Below are positions 22,798 through 31,434 of a stretch of 46,549 nt of DNA, one piece after another (position 1 is the first letter of the stretch; the number at the start of each line of letters is the position of its first letter). The DNA is from an uncultured Muribaculaceae bacterium (GTDB lineage Bacteria > Bacteroidota > Bacteroidia > Bacteroidales > Muribaculaceae), in assembly GCA_910586565.1 (NCBI GenBank), contig CAJUIT010000022.1:1-46549 (forward strand), written 5' to 3'. The position numbers and the translations under genes were made by a program. Under the pieces are notes generated by a model. The model saw nothing but the letters and a program-made list of their open reading frames with translations. It had not been told where the DNA came from and ran no database searches.

Positions 22798-23988
22798 TCA
22801 GTGCTGTTGCAGGGGGATTGATAATGTTGTAAGCAGGCGTGTGTATTCCTTTTGGATTGAAAGATAGTCGAGCCTTGCTTCCAGAAAATAGTTTACTTCC
22901 TGAAGGTAGGTGAGCAGCGAGAGTTCGCCCCCTTCATAGGCCTTGCGCAGGAGAGCCATGTTGTTGGTGCCCTCAACGGCAGATGCGTAGGCTTTCAGTT
23001 GGCTGCCAAGTGCGACAGCTCCGGTGTAGTCGGCATACAGTTTTGCAGTCAGCTCGCTTGAGAGGGCGATGGCATCGAACTCAGCTGCGAGAGCCTCGTT
23101 TTGCGATGCGCTGATTGAATGTTTGCGCGACCAAACAGGGAGTGTCATGCCGATTGACAGTCCGTTGAAGTGTGTTCCATCCTCGTAGGCATGGTTGTAG
23201 CCGATGTTGAACGAGGGGAGACGTTCCGATTTTGAGAGCGCGATGTTTTTCCGTGCCACCTCCTTGCTGAGGCCAATGCCTCGCCATTGCGGAGATTGAT
23301 GCAACGCATTCTCGTAGTCGGCAAAAGAAAGCAGTGAAAATGAGGGGAAATCAAGGTCGGACGGTATCTCAACGGCCTCGCCACCGCAGAGGGTGGAAAG
23401 TTCGGCCAAGAGTGTGCGCAGATTGTTTTGTGCGGTTTCGAGACGAGTTGCCGAGCGCAAAGTCTCGATTTTGATTTTGTTGACATCAAGAATCGTAGTC
23501 TCGCCGTTGTTCCAGGCTTTCATTATTTTTTCCTGCAACAGCGTCATTGATTCGTTTATCTCGGCGAGGATGGCAACTTCTTTGTTTGCTGCGATAATGT
23601 CGGTGACGGTTGAAGCCGCTGAGGTGAGTGTGACGAGTCGTGAGGCTTCGTTTTGCGTTTCCATCGCAGTTGACATTGCCGAAATCAGAACCGAACGTGC
23701 ACCGTAGGAGCCGGGCCAGTTGATTTCCTGACTGATTCCGGCACTCCATCGGTTTTCGCCACCATTGCCGTTCCACAGGTGTTCAAATTCAATTTCGGGA
23801 TTTGACGGAACATTGGCGGCTCTTTCCGACTCAATTTGAGCTTGCAGGCGCGCTTTGTCGGCGGCCAACGCAGGGGAACGGTCAGCTATTAGGTTTATAA
23901 GAGCGTCGAATGTTGATGCTTGCGCCGCAGCGTTGATTGTTGCGGTGCCGGCAATAACAAGAGGAAGGATATGTTTGCGAAGATTCAT
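22798..23988 (-). CDS. TolC-family outer-membrane component of metal efflux pump
   Basis: 396 residues with a signal peptide (HILPLVIAGTATINAAAQA) and two long helical repeats with strands, as in the outer-membrane efflux protein family (CusC/CzcC type). Typical pieces are ALAADKARLQAQIESERAAN, NPEIEFEHLW, ISQEINWPGSYGAR and the second-half RLPSFNIGYNHAYED. It forms the outer-membrane channel of the tripartite pump. The start codon directly abuts the stop of the RND gene (TAA-ATG), so translation is probably coupled. It is last gene of the operon, facing the purT terminator. Confidence 0.92.
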   Translation of the reverse strand: MNLRKHILPLVIAGTATINAAAQASTFDALINLIADRSPALAADKARLQAQIESERAANVPSNPEIEFEHLWNGNGGENRWSAGISQEINWPGSYGARSVLISAMSTAMETQNEASRLVTLTSAASTVTDIIAANKEVAILAEINESMTLLQEKIMKAWNNGETTILDVNKIKIETLRSATRLETAQNNLRTLLAELSTLCGGEAVEIPSDLDFPSFSLLSFADYENALHQSPQWRGIGLSKEVARKNIALSKSERLPSFNIGYNHAYEDGTHFNGLSIGMTLPVWSRKHSISASQNEALAAEFDAIALSSELTAKLYADYTGAVALGSQLKAYASAVEGTNNMALLRKAYEGGELSLLTYLQEVNYFLEARLDYLSIQKEYTRLLTTLSIPLQQH

Positions 23989-26900
23989 TTATTTTTGTTT
24001 TTTGAGACGGCGCAGGGTAATGTAGCGGTAGAGCACGGGCACCACAAAGGCGTTGAGAGTTGTTGAGGAGATGAGGCCGCCAAGAATCACCACCGCCAGC
24101 GGACTTTGAATTTCGTTGCCGGGCACAGAACTGCGCAGTGCCAACGGAATGAGAGCGAGTGCCGATGTGAGAGCTGTCATGATGATAGGTGTGAGGCGGT
24201 CGACTGAGCCGATGGAGATGCGTTCGGCCAGAGGCACACCCTCGCGGTCGAGTTGATTGTAGCGCGAGATGAGCAGCATGCCGTTGCGGGTGGCGATGCC
24301 GAGCAGGGATATGAATCCTATGACAGCCGGAATGTTGAGCTCGCCTCCCGTAATCACGAGAATCAGCACCCCTCCAATCATGGCCAGCGGCATATTAATT
24401 AGAATAACGAGCGACTGGGCAATGTTCTTGAAGTCGGCATAAAGCAGCATGAAAATGATGAGGAGAGCCAGCAGCGACATCAGGGCAAGAGTGTTGGTGG
24501 CTTCGGCCTCGCTTTCAAACTGGCCGCCGAACGATAGATAGTAGCCTTCGGGGAGGGTGATTTCATCGTCGATGCGCTTTTGAATGTCGGTCACGGCACC
24601 GCGAAGGTCGCGACCGTCGACATTGGCCGAAATCACAAGCCGGCGGTTCACATTCTCGCGGTTGATTGTGTTGGGACCGGTTGTGGAAACAACATCAGCA
24701 ACATAGCTCAAGGGGATTTTTCCCATGTTGGAGTCAATCATGAGCATGGAAATCAAATCGATGCTGTTGCGCGAGTTTTCCTCGAATTTCACAGTTATGT
24801 CGTAGGGGAGACCACTGTCGTAGACCTGCGAGACGGATTTCCCCGCCAGTGCCACATCAATGAATTCGGTGAAATCCTTCATTGTGATGCCGTAGCGCGC
24901 GAGCATGTCGCGGCGCGGCACAATGTTAATCTGCGGGCGTTCAATCTGCTGCTCGATGTTCACGTCGGTAACACCTTGCACTCCGCTCATTATGCTTTTG
25001 ATTTGCTGGCCTGTGGCAAAGAGGCGGTTAAGGTCGCTGCCGAAAAGTTTCACTGCAATCTGAGCCTCCGTGCCCGAAAGCATTGCGTCCATGCGGTGAG
25101 AAATGGGTTGGCCAATCTCAATGTTCACACCCGGGAGCTCGTTGAGCTTGCCGCGCAGTTCGCGCACCATCTCGTTCCGCGAGCGGTTGGAGAGGTGATA
25201 GGGGGCCTCGATTTCCGACACATTCACTCCGAGCGAGTGTTCGTCGAGTTCGGCACGGCCTGTTTTGCGGGCCACGGTCAGCACTTCGGGGGTTGATAAG
25301 ATTATCTCCTCGGCCATGCGGCCAACGCGGTCGCTCTCCTCAAGTGAGATGCCGGGGAGGGTGGAGACGTTGATTGTCATGGAGCCTTCGTTGAATGGGG
25401 GGAGGAAGCTGCGACCCAATGTGAAGAACAAGCCTGCTGCCAGGGCAAACAGGGCGGCGGTTACGATAATCACACCTTTGGCATGTTGCATGCAGTAGCT
25501 TAGGGCGGTTCGATAGGCTGTTTTCAGGTGACGTGTCACCCACGGTTCGCGGTCGAGCGCACCCATCGCCTTGTCGCTTCCCAACAGGAAGCTGCACAGC
25601 ACCGGGGTGAGCGTGAGTGCCACAACGGTAGATGCGGCCAAAGCCACAATGAACGAGATGCCGAGGGGGATAAGCATGCGCCCTTCCATGCCCGAGAGGA
25701 AGAAGAGCGGCAGAAAACTTGCCACGATGATGAGGGAGGAGTTGAAAATGGGGGTGCGCACCTCTTTCGATGCTTCATAAACCACCTGCACAACAGGCCG
25801 ACGTGACACTTCGGGGAGGGCGCGGTTCTGGCGCAGCCTTTTGTAGACATTTTCCACGTCGACAATAGCATCATCGACAAGCGAACCGATTGCGATTGCA
25901 ATGCCGCCGAGAGTCATGGTGTTCACGCTCACGTTCATAAGTCGGAGAATTATGACCGTGATAATGATTGACATGGGGAGCGCCACAAGCGAAATCAAGG
26001 TTGTGCGCAGGTTCATGAGGAAGAAGAACAGCACAATGATTACCATGAGGGCACCTTCGAGCAACGATTCCTGAAGGTTGCTCACCGAATTAGCGATGAA
26101 TTCGCTCTGCCTAAAAATGTCGGTCGATACCACAACATCGGCGGGCAATGTTTTTTTCAGCACGTCGAGCTCATTGTCGAGCCGTTGGGTGAGTCCGATT
26201 GTACCCACAGCCGGTTGCTTGGTGATGGTGAGCAACACGGCGGGAACAGTTTTAACCGATGCCACGCCGAGTCGGGGTTCTTTGGCGGCCTCCCGAACGT
26301 TGGCAATGTCGGCCACAGTTACAATTCCCGTTGCATCCGACCTCACAACAAGTTTCTCAATATCGGCAACGTTGGCGGTGTTGACACTGCCTTTTATAAT
26401 ATACTCGTTGCCATATTCGTAGAGCGTTCCACCGGTAGCGTTTTCGTTAAGCGATTCGGTGGCGGCGAGCACCTCGGAGAGACTGACGTTGAAGAAACGC
26501 ATCCGTTCGGGCGAGAGCTGAATCTGATATTCGCTGACGTCGCCACCGATTACCGACACCTGCGACACGCCGCCAACCGACAGCAGCCGGGGGCGCAATT
26601 CGCGGTCGGCTATCGAGCGCAACCGGCTCATCGACGTGGCGTTTCCGCCGGCTTGTGAAATTGAGTCGGCTTTGGTCTGGTCGGTTGTCAGGCCGATAAT
26701 CATGATTTCGCCGAGAATTGACGATTGCGGACCGAGCGCCGGCGACTTTACCCCCGGGGGGAGCGATTCGGCAACAGGGGCAATCTTTTCCGATACAATC
26801 TGGCGCGCTACATAAACATCGGTATCCCAGTCGAACTCCACCCAAACCACCGAAAAACCAGTGGCTGAGGATGAGCGCACGCGGCGCACACCCGTGGCTC

Positions 26901-27123
26901 CGTTCACGGCGGTTTCAATGGGGAAAGTCACGAGTTTTTCAACCTCTTCGGGTGCGAGGCCCGGGGCTTCGGTCATAACAACCACGGTGGGCGCATTGAG
27001 GTCGGGGAAGATGTCGATTTCCGATTTGACAAGCGCAATGCATCCTCCCACGAGAATAAGTCCCGAAAGAATGAGGATGACGATGCGGTTATAAAGTGAG
27101 AAATGAATTATTCGGTTGAGCAC
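23989..27123 (-). CDS. heavy-metal RND efflux transporter, CusA/CzcA family
   Basis: 1044 residues, full length for a heavy-metal-efflux RND protein. It starts MLNRIIHFSLYNRIVILIL and has two sets of six membrane helices and two large periplasmic loops. TM4 contains GGIAIAIGSLVDDAIVDVENVYKRL, with the acidic pair of the CzcA/CusA (HME) group rather than the drug-efflux pattern. Other family motifs are PDLNAPTVVVMTEAPGLAPE and GFISLLGIATRNGMLLISRY. It expels cations by proton antiport. Whether Cu/Ag or Zn/Co/Cd is moved cannot be decided. It is the middle gene of the operon, 78 bp after the adaptor gene. Confidence 0.95.
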   Translation of the reverse strand: MLNRIIHFSLYNRIVILILSGLILVGGCIALVKSEIDIFPDLNAPTVVVMTEAPGLAPEEVEKLVTFPIETAVNGATGVRRVRSSSATGFSVVWVEFDWDTDVYVARQIVSEKIAPVAESLPPGVKSPALGPQSSILGEIMIIGLTTDQTKADSISQAGGNATSMSRLRSIADRELRPRLLSVGGVSQVSVIGGDVSEYQIQLSPERMRFFNVSLSEVLAATESLNENATGGTLYEYGNEYIIKGSVNTANVADIEKLVVRSDATGIVTVADIANVREAAKEPRLGVASVKTVPAVLLTITKQPAVGTIGLTQRLDNELDVLKKTLPADVVVSTDIFRQSEFIANSVSNLQESLLEGALMVIIVLFFFLMNLRTTLISLVALPMSIIITVIILRLMNVSVNTMTLGGIAIAIGSLVDDAIVDVENVYKRLRQNRALPEVSRRPVVQVVYEASKEVRTPIFNSSLIIVASFLPLFFLSGMEGRMLIPLGISFIVALAASTVVALTLTPVLCSFLLGSDKAMGALDREPWVTRHLKTAYRTALSYCMQHAKGVIIVTAALFALAAGLFFTLGRSFLPPFNEGSMTINVSTLPGISLEESDRVGRMAEEIILSTPEVLTVARKTGRAELDEHSLGVNVSEIEAPYHLSNRSRNEMVRELRGKLNELPGVNIEIGQPISHRMDAMLSGTEAQIAVKLFGSDLNRLFATGQQIKSIMSGVQGVTDVNIEQQIERPQINIVPRRDMLARYGITMKDFTEFIDVALAGKSVSQVYDSGLPYDITVKFEENSRNSIDLISMLMIDSNMGKIPLSYVADVVSTTGPNTINRENVNRRLVISANVDGRDLRGAVTDIQKRIDDEITLPEGYYLSFGGQFESEAEATNTLALMSLLALLIIFMLLYADFKNIAQSLVILINMPLAMIGGVLILVITGGELNIPAVIGFISLLGIATRNGMLLISRYNQLDREGVPLAERISIGSVDRLTPIIMTALTSALALIPLALRSSVPGNEIQSPLAVVILGGLISSTTLNAFVVPVLYRYITLRRLKKQK

Positions 27124-27201
27124 GGCAACGGGTGTTTTTTTACTGTTTTTGACGGGTTGCTTCGTTTTGGCGGAGTGGAGAAGAGATAAGAGATTGAGGC
27201 A

Positions 27202-28428
27202 TCAATGATTGTGGGAATGACCTTCGGGCACCACACCCGAGCTTTCGGCCAGCCTGACAAACGTTGTGCCTTTGGTGACGATTTTGTCGCCCGGATTAAC
27301 GCCTGACAGGATTTCCCTGCGGTCGCCCGAAGTAGCGCCCAACGTAACTGGGCGTTTGGTGTAGCATTCGTCATCGAGCTGCACATACACGAAATAGGTT
27401 CCCTGCTGTTCGCTAAGTGCCGCTTCGGGCACGGAAAGCACATTGTCGCGCTTGTTGCCGGTGAGGAACACCTCGCAGTAGGAGCCTGCCGAGAGAGTTC
27501 CGTCGTTTTTAAGCGTGAAATAAACAGGGATGTAGCCCGATGTTGCAACGGTTGCTGCCGCGCCCGAGCTGCGGTGTCCGTTGAAGCGGGCGATGTCGAA
27601 CACTTCGGGCGAATAGGAGGTGCGGAAACGTGCCCCCGACACCGACGGCAGGAATGCGGCGTTGCGCTGCGGGAGATTTGCTTTGAGTGTAAGTTCGGAT
27701 GAGCCGGCGATGATTGCTATCGGGGTGCCTGCATCGACAAATTGGCCTTCCGATACGAGTAGCTGTGTTATTTGGCCCGATGTGGGTGCAGTTGCCACGG
27801 TGCCGGAGCCACCGGCGGTGGAGCCTGCTGCGGCTTTAGCCGCATCGTAGGCCTGACGGGCGGCGTTGTAGTCGCGGGTGGAAACAATGCCGTCGGCATG
27901 GAGCGGGGTGATGCGGTCGAGTTCGCGTTTTGCCGCTTCAAGAGCAACGCGGGCACTTTCGTTGGCATCTCCACCGGCCATTCCGCGGCCCGAAACGGTT
28001 GCGATTGCAGAGCCTTGATTCACAAACGTGCCCGGGGCAGCCGTGCTTTTTAAGGACACGATGCCGGCTGAACGTGCAGTCACGGTTGACCGACTCGCCG
28101 GAGAGGATGTGAGTTCACCTCCCACCGAAATTACCTCATGGAAATCGGCCGGAGCCAATGGTGTGGATTCAATGCCGAGTTTTGCAGCTTTTGCAGGTTC
28201 AATCACAATTTCTCCGTCGGTTGGAGTTGCAGCGGTTTGTGGTTCTTCGGCATGCTCATGTTCCGGCTGATGCTGATGTTCCGACTCGTGAGAGTGTCCG
28301 GCATGGGAGTGGTCGTGATTATGTGCGAGTTCGTTTGATTCTTTGTGGCATGCCGAGAATAAAAATCCCGATGCCGCAGCCGCACACACAATTGCTATTA
28401 TGGAATTTAGTTTCATCAATTTCATCAA
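27202..28428 (-). CDS. RND efflux periplasmic adaptor (CusB/CzcB type), His-rich lipoprotein
   Basis: 408 residues. The N-terminal signal ends in a lipobox-like FSAC (SGFLFSACHKES), so the protein is probably lipid-anchored. A His-rich segment of about 40 residues follows (HNHDHSHAGHSHESEHQHQP), and the C-terminus is GHSHNH; these look like metal-chelating tails. Between them are the barrel-sandwich and helical hairpin of membrane-fusion proteins (AKLGIESTPLAP, VSLKSTAAPGTFVNQGSAIA, GQITQLLVSEGQFVDAGTPI, GVNPGDKIVTKGTTFVRL). It bridges the RND pump and the outer channel and may hand over metal. First gene of the operon. Its leader contains structured element copy 2. Confidence 0.93.
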   Translation of the reverse strand: MMKLMKLNSIIAIVCAAAASGFLFSACHKESNELAHNHDHSHAGHSHESEHQHQPEHEHAEEPQTAATPTDGEIVIEPAKAAKLGIESTPLAPADFHEVISVGGELTSSPASRSTVTARSAGIVSLKSTAAPGTFVNQGSAIATVSGRGMAGGDANESARVALEAAKRELDRITPLHADGIVSTRDYNAARQAYDAAKAAAGSTAGGSGTVATAPTSGQITQLLVSEGQFVDAGTPIAIIAGSSELTLKANLPQRNAAFLPSVSGARFRTSYSPEVFDIARFNGHRSSGAAATVATSGYIPVYFTLKNDGTLSAGSYCEVFLTGNKRDNVLSVPEAALSEQQGTYFVYVQLDDECYTKRPVTLGATSGDRREILSGVNPGDKIVTKGTTFVRLAESSGVVPEGHSHNH

Positions 28429-28470
28429 TTGTGAGGGTGAAAGTGGTGTAAGGAGTGGTAAACGTGTTTT

Positions 28471-28656
28471 AAGTGTCTCAAATAAATGAGTTAATATATT
28501 CAGTGGCTACCATCGTCAATGTTTATTTCGGAGTTTTTTGCGCGTCTTTCGCCAAGTTTCATCGGTCACAACGCCCGCGTTGCTCCCTCTTCAACTTGCG
28601 AAATCCATCGCAAAATCCATCCGAAATAAACATTAACTCATTTATTCGCGCCACTT
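28471..28656 (-). ncRNA. structured leader element, copy 2 (upstream of metal efflux operon)
   Basis: A 186-bp fold-back. On the plus strand AAGTG (28471) pairs with CACTT (ends 28656), AATAAATGAGTTAA with TTAACTCATTTATT, TGTTTATTTCGGA with TCCGAAATAAACA, TTTTGCG with CGCAAAA, and CAAGTT with AACTTG. A one-sided bulge contains GTGGCTAC. The apex is TTCATCGGTCAC, the hairpin AACGC-CC-GCGTT, then GCTCCCTCTTCA. The apex flanks and end motifs are identical to those at 20156-20330, while stems and apical hairpin have different but still complementary sequences. On the minus strand it starts about one base after the predicted transcription start and ends 42 bp before the adaptor start codon. Function unknown. 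Confidence 0.65.
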
Positions 28657-28664
28657 AGCAGTGA

Positions 28665-28672
28665 CAAAATTA
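28665..28672 (-). promoter_or_regulatory. -7 promoter element for the metal efflux operon
   Basis: The minus strand reads TAATTTTG (TAnnTTTG). The predicted start at about 28658 coincides with the beginning of the structured leader. The pattern TAnnTTTG, 6-7 bases ending TGn, TAAGTGGC is shared with 20330-20345. Confidence 0.55.
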
Positions 28673-28695
28673 CTTATTATGTGGATCTTTTTGCT

Positions 28696-28703
28696 TATAT
28701 TTG
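28696..28703 (+). promoter_or_regulatory. -7 promoter element for rmuC
   Basis: TATATTTG matches TAnnTTTG, about 107 bp before ATG 28810. A second, looser box (TAAAATTTG) follows about 15 bp later. Confidence 0.45.
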
Positions 28704-28809
28704 CTAAGCTAAAATTTGCATAATTCGGCAGCTGAAATTCCGATGCGTCATTACGGGAGCTTATCGGGATTTGCATGCGCAGAGATAAAAATAATTGGAA
28801 CAGACGTTT

Positions 28810-30255
28810 ATGATTATAGTTACAATATTAGGTGCAGTTGTGGCCGGGCTGCTTCTGCTGGTGATTGTGATGCAAAAGCGTGTGGCTTCGTCTTTGCAAC
28901 TGAAAGGGAGCCTTGAGGCAGCCGAAACGGCATTGCGCGGAAAAGATGAACTGTTGGCTCAGAAAGATGAATTGCTGCGACAGAAAGATAATGTGATAGC
29001 GCAGCGCGACGAGTTGCTGAAGCGTGCCGACACTGAGGCCTCGCGCTTGGGGGATGAATTGCGCAAGCTTCAGACCCTTCTCGACGGTTGCCGCGAAGAA
29101 CTTTCACAAGCCCGTTCGCAGGGGGCTGCGCTGAAGGTTGAGGTGTCGACTCTGCGTGAGCGTGCCGAGGCTGTTCAAGCCGAGCGTGAGAAAAACGAAA
29201 AGGCTGCGGCCGAGCATTTCAGAAATGTGGCCAACGAAATTTTCGAGCAGCACACCCGCAGTTTCAAGGAAAATTCGGAGAACCGCCTGCAGGAGATTCT
29301 GCAGCCGCTTAAAAACAATATCGAGGATTTCCGCAAAGCGGTTAACACAGCATATTCCGAAGAGGCAAAGGAACGTTATTCGCTTCAGAATGAAATCAGG
29401 AATCTGATGGAGCTTAACCGCACCATTGGGAAAGAGGCGCAGGACCTCACCCGCGCCCTCAAAGGTGATTCGAAGGTGCAGGGTGACTGGGGGGAAATGA
29501 TTCTTGAGCGGTTGCTTGAGATGTCGGGGTTACAGAAGGGGTATCATTTTGAAACACAGGTGACCGTAAATGCCGACGGGTCGAAAATAACCGGTGAGGA
29601 TGGTCGCGCCCTGCGCCCCGATGTTGTGGTGAATTATCCCGACGGGCGGTGTGTTGTGATTGACTCGAAGGTGTCGCTAAGCGCCTATATAGATTATGTG
29701 AACGCCGAGTCGAACCGCGATGCGGCCGATGAGGCTGCACGCCGGCATTTGCTGTCGGTGCGCCGCCATGTGGCCGAGCTCGCCGAGAAAAAATATCAGG
29801 ACCTCGTGGGCGACAAGCGTCTCGACTTCGTGATGATGTTCATTCCCAACGAGGGTGCCTATTTTGCCATGATGAGGATGGAGCCGGGAATATGGGAGGA
29901 AGCCTACAAGAAGCGTGTGCTCCTTACTTCTCCCACCCATCTGATCTCAGTGCTGAAAATGCTTGAGCAACTTTGGCGACAGGATGCGATAAACAAGAAT
30001 GTGCAGGAAATTGCACGTTTGAGCGGCACAATGCTCGACAAGTTCGTGAACTTCATGGGCGACATGGATAACATCGAGAAACACCTCGATGCCGCTCATG
30101 CTGCTTATTCCCAGGCACGTAAACGTTTGGGCGAGGGTAACGGCAATGTGATGGTCACTGCCCGCAAGATTGTGGCTCTCGGGGCAAAGACCACAAAAGC
30201 CGCCGAAATTCGCCGCATCGCACCCGATGAGATTGCAGAGGAGGGGGTGTCATAA
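28810..30255 (+). CDS. rmuC: RmuC family DNA recombination protein
   Basis: 481 residues from ATG 28810; an in-frame TTG 15 bp upstream is less likely. One N-terminal membrane helix (IIVTILGAVVAGLLLLVIV) is followed by a long coiled coil with a Lys-Asp-Glu-Leu-Leu heptad-like repeat (about residues 35-150). The RmuC nuclease-fold domain follows: VQGDWGEMILERLLEMSGL, LRPDVVVNYPDGRCVVIDSKV, DFVMMFIPNEGAYFAMM. RmuC limits inversions at short repeats, which is of interest given the many inverted repeats in this window. The last codons and stop lie inside a dispersed repeat (GGGGTGTCATAACGG). Confidence 0.94.
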   Translation: MIIVTILGAVVAGLLLLVIVMQKRVASSLQLKGSLEAAETALRGKDELLAQKDELLRQKDNVIAQRDELLKRADTEASRLGDELRKLQTLLDGCREELSQARSQGAALKVEVSTLRERAEAVQAEREKNEKAAAEHFRNVANEIFEQHTRSFKENSENRLQEILQPLKNNIEDFRKAVNTAYSEEAKERYSLQNEIRNLMELNRTIGKEAQDLTRALKGDSKVQGDWGEMILERLLEMSGLQKGYHFETQVTVNADGSKITGEDGRALRPDVVVNYPDGRCVVIDSKVSLSAYIDYVNAESNRDAADEAARRHLLSVRRHVAELAEKKYQDLVGDKRLDFVMMFIPNEGAYFAMMRMEPGIWEEAYKKRVLLTSPTHLISVLKMLEQLWRQDAINKNVQEIARLSGTMLDKFVNFMGDMDNIEKHLDAAHAAYSQARKRLGEGNGNVMVTARKIVALGAKTTKAAEIRRIAPDEIAEEGVS

Positions 30256-30366
30256 CGGCTCGTCCGCGTCGTAGCTTGCGGGCTTCGGCCTTGGTCACGT
30301 ACTTCAGTACGCTCCCGGCGACCTCACCCACAAGCTCCTACCATCCAAACCATTCTGACAGCACCC
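30245..30366 (+). repeat. GTGTCATAACGG repeat, full copy overlapping the rmuC stop
   Basis: Shares GTGTCATAACGGCTCGTC and GCTTGCGGG...GGTCACGT with 22604-22680. The full copy can fold into nested stems GCTTG / CAAGC, GGTC / GACC and CGTACT-TC-AGTACG. Confidence 0.8.
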
Positions 30367-30383
30367 ACCCTGCTTAGACTCAA

Positions 30384-30418
30384 AAGGCGGTGTGTCATGA
30401 ATTTTGACACACCGCCTT
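30384..30418. terminator. bidirectional terminator between rmuC and fructokinase gene
   Basis: A 14-bp stem AAGGCGGTGTGTCA (30384-30397) / TGACACACCGCCTT (30405-30418) with a 7-nt loop. A-rich sequence precedes it. It can serve rmuC and the convergent fructan operon. Confidence 0.8.
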
Positions 30419-30481
30419 ACTCACCTTAAACAAAAATTTTTACCGCTGATTTGTGCGATTGCAGGAAAGACGGTTGCGAGA

Positions 30482-31381
30482 TTATTCGGCTGTTGACGGG
30501 AACTGTGTCAGCTCGGCGGGGAGCACCGGCATGGCACCCTGTTGAGTGCATACGAACGCCGAAGTTTCAACAGCGCGCCTGTGAGCCTCCTCAACCGGCA
30601 GTCCTTTGAGGATGCTTGCGATGAAGGCGGCGGTGAACGAGTCGCCGGCGCCAACGGTGTCGGCCACTTCAACAACCGGGGTGGGCTGGAAAGATACATT
30701 GCCCGGAGTGAACACATAGCTGCCGTTGATGCCGCATGTGAGAATGAGCATTTTCAAATTATACTTTCCTAAAAGAATCCAGCATTTATCCTGAAGGTCG
30801 ATGCCGGGATAACCGAACATGCGGCTTACGGTTACCAATTCCTCATCGTTAATTTTCAGGATGTTGCAGCGTTTCATCGAATTGCAAAGAATCTCCTTGT
30901 TGTAGAATCCCTGACGGAGGTTTACGTCGAACACAACAAGGCGGTTGCTGTCTTGCGGCATTGCATCGAGGAAACGGTTGATAGTGGTGCGCGACACTAC
31001 GCTGCGCTGGGCGAGCGAGCCGAAGCACACGGCGGTGGTGATTTGCGCGAGGTTTTCAAGGCGTGCCGTGTAGGGGATGTTATCCCATGCAACGTTCTCC
31101 TTGATTTCATATTGCGGAATGCCGGCCTGGTCGATTTCAACCTGCACGGTGCCGGTGGGGTAGGGAACAGTCTCGATGAGATGCTTGAGCTGCTTTCCGT
31201 CGAAATTCTCAATGATTTCAGCTCCAAGGCGGTCATCGCCAATTGCGCTCACCACGCAGCTCGGTAAGCCGAATTGCGAAACGTGGTAGGCGAAGTTGGC
31301 GGGTGCGCCACCTATTTTTTTCCCTTCGGGAAGAACGTCCCAAAGAGCTTCGCCCATTCCCACAACTACATTGTCGTTCAT
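30482..31381 (-). CDS. fructokinase, PfkB family
   Basis: 299 residues, typical ribokinase/PfkB fold. Early motifs are GMGEALWDVLP and KIGGAPANFAYHVSQFG, with the substrate-binding Gly pair. The C-terminal signature DTVGAGDSFTAAFIAS has the catalytic Asp and anion hole. It phosphorylates fructose (family inference, supported by its operon with GH32 and a sugar permease) to feed glycolysis in the cytoplasm. It is last in the minus-strand operon GH32, permease, kinase, 53 bp after the permease gene. Confidence 0.92.
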   Translation of the reverse strand: MNDNVVVGMGEALWDVLPEGKKIGGAPANFAYHVSQFGLPSCVVSAIGDDRLGAEIIENFDGKQLKHLIETVPYPTGTVQVEIDQAGIPQYEIKENVAWDNIPYTARLENLAQITTAVCFGSLAQRSVVSRTTINRFLDAMPQDSNRLVVFDVNLRQGFYNKEILCNSMKRCNILKINDEELVTVSRMFGYPGIDLQDKCWILLGKYNLKMLILTCGINGSYVFTPGNVSFQPTPVVEVADTVGAGDSFTAAFIASILKGLPVEEAHRRAVETSAFVCTQQGAMPVLPAELTQFPSTAE

Positions 31382-31434
31382 GATAAGTGATTCAAAAAAG
31401 TAGGGTTAATATTTCTTTGTCTGTTTTATCAGTT

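Noticed and set aside
28560..28600. Hammerhead ribozyme in the structured leader (minus strand GACCGATGAA)
   Set aside because: The core CTGATGA and GAAA required for a hammerhead are not present in the right arrangement.
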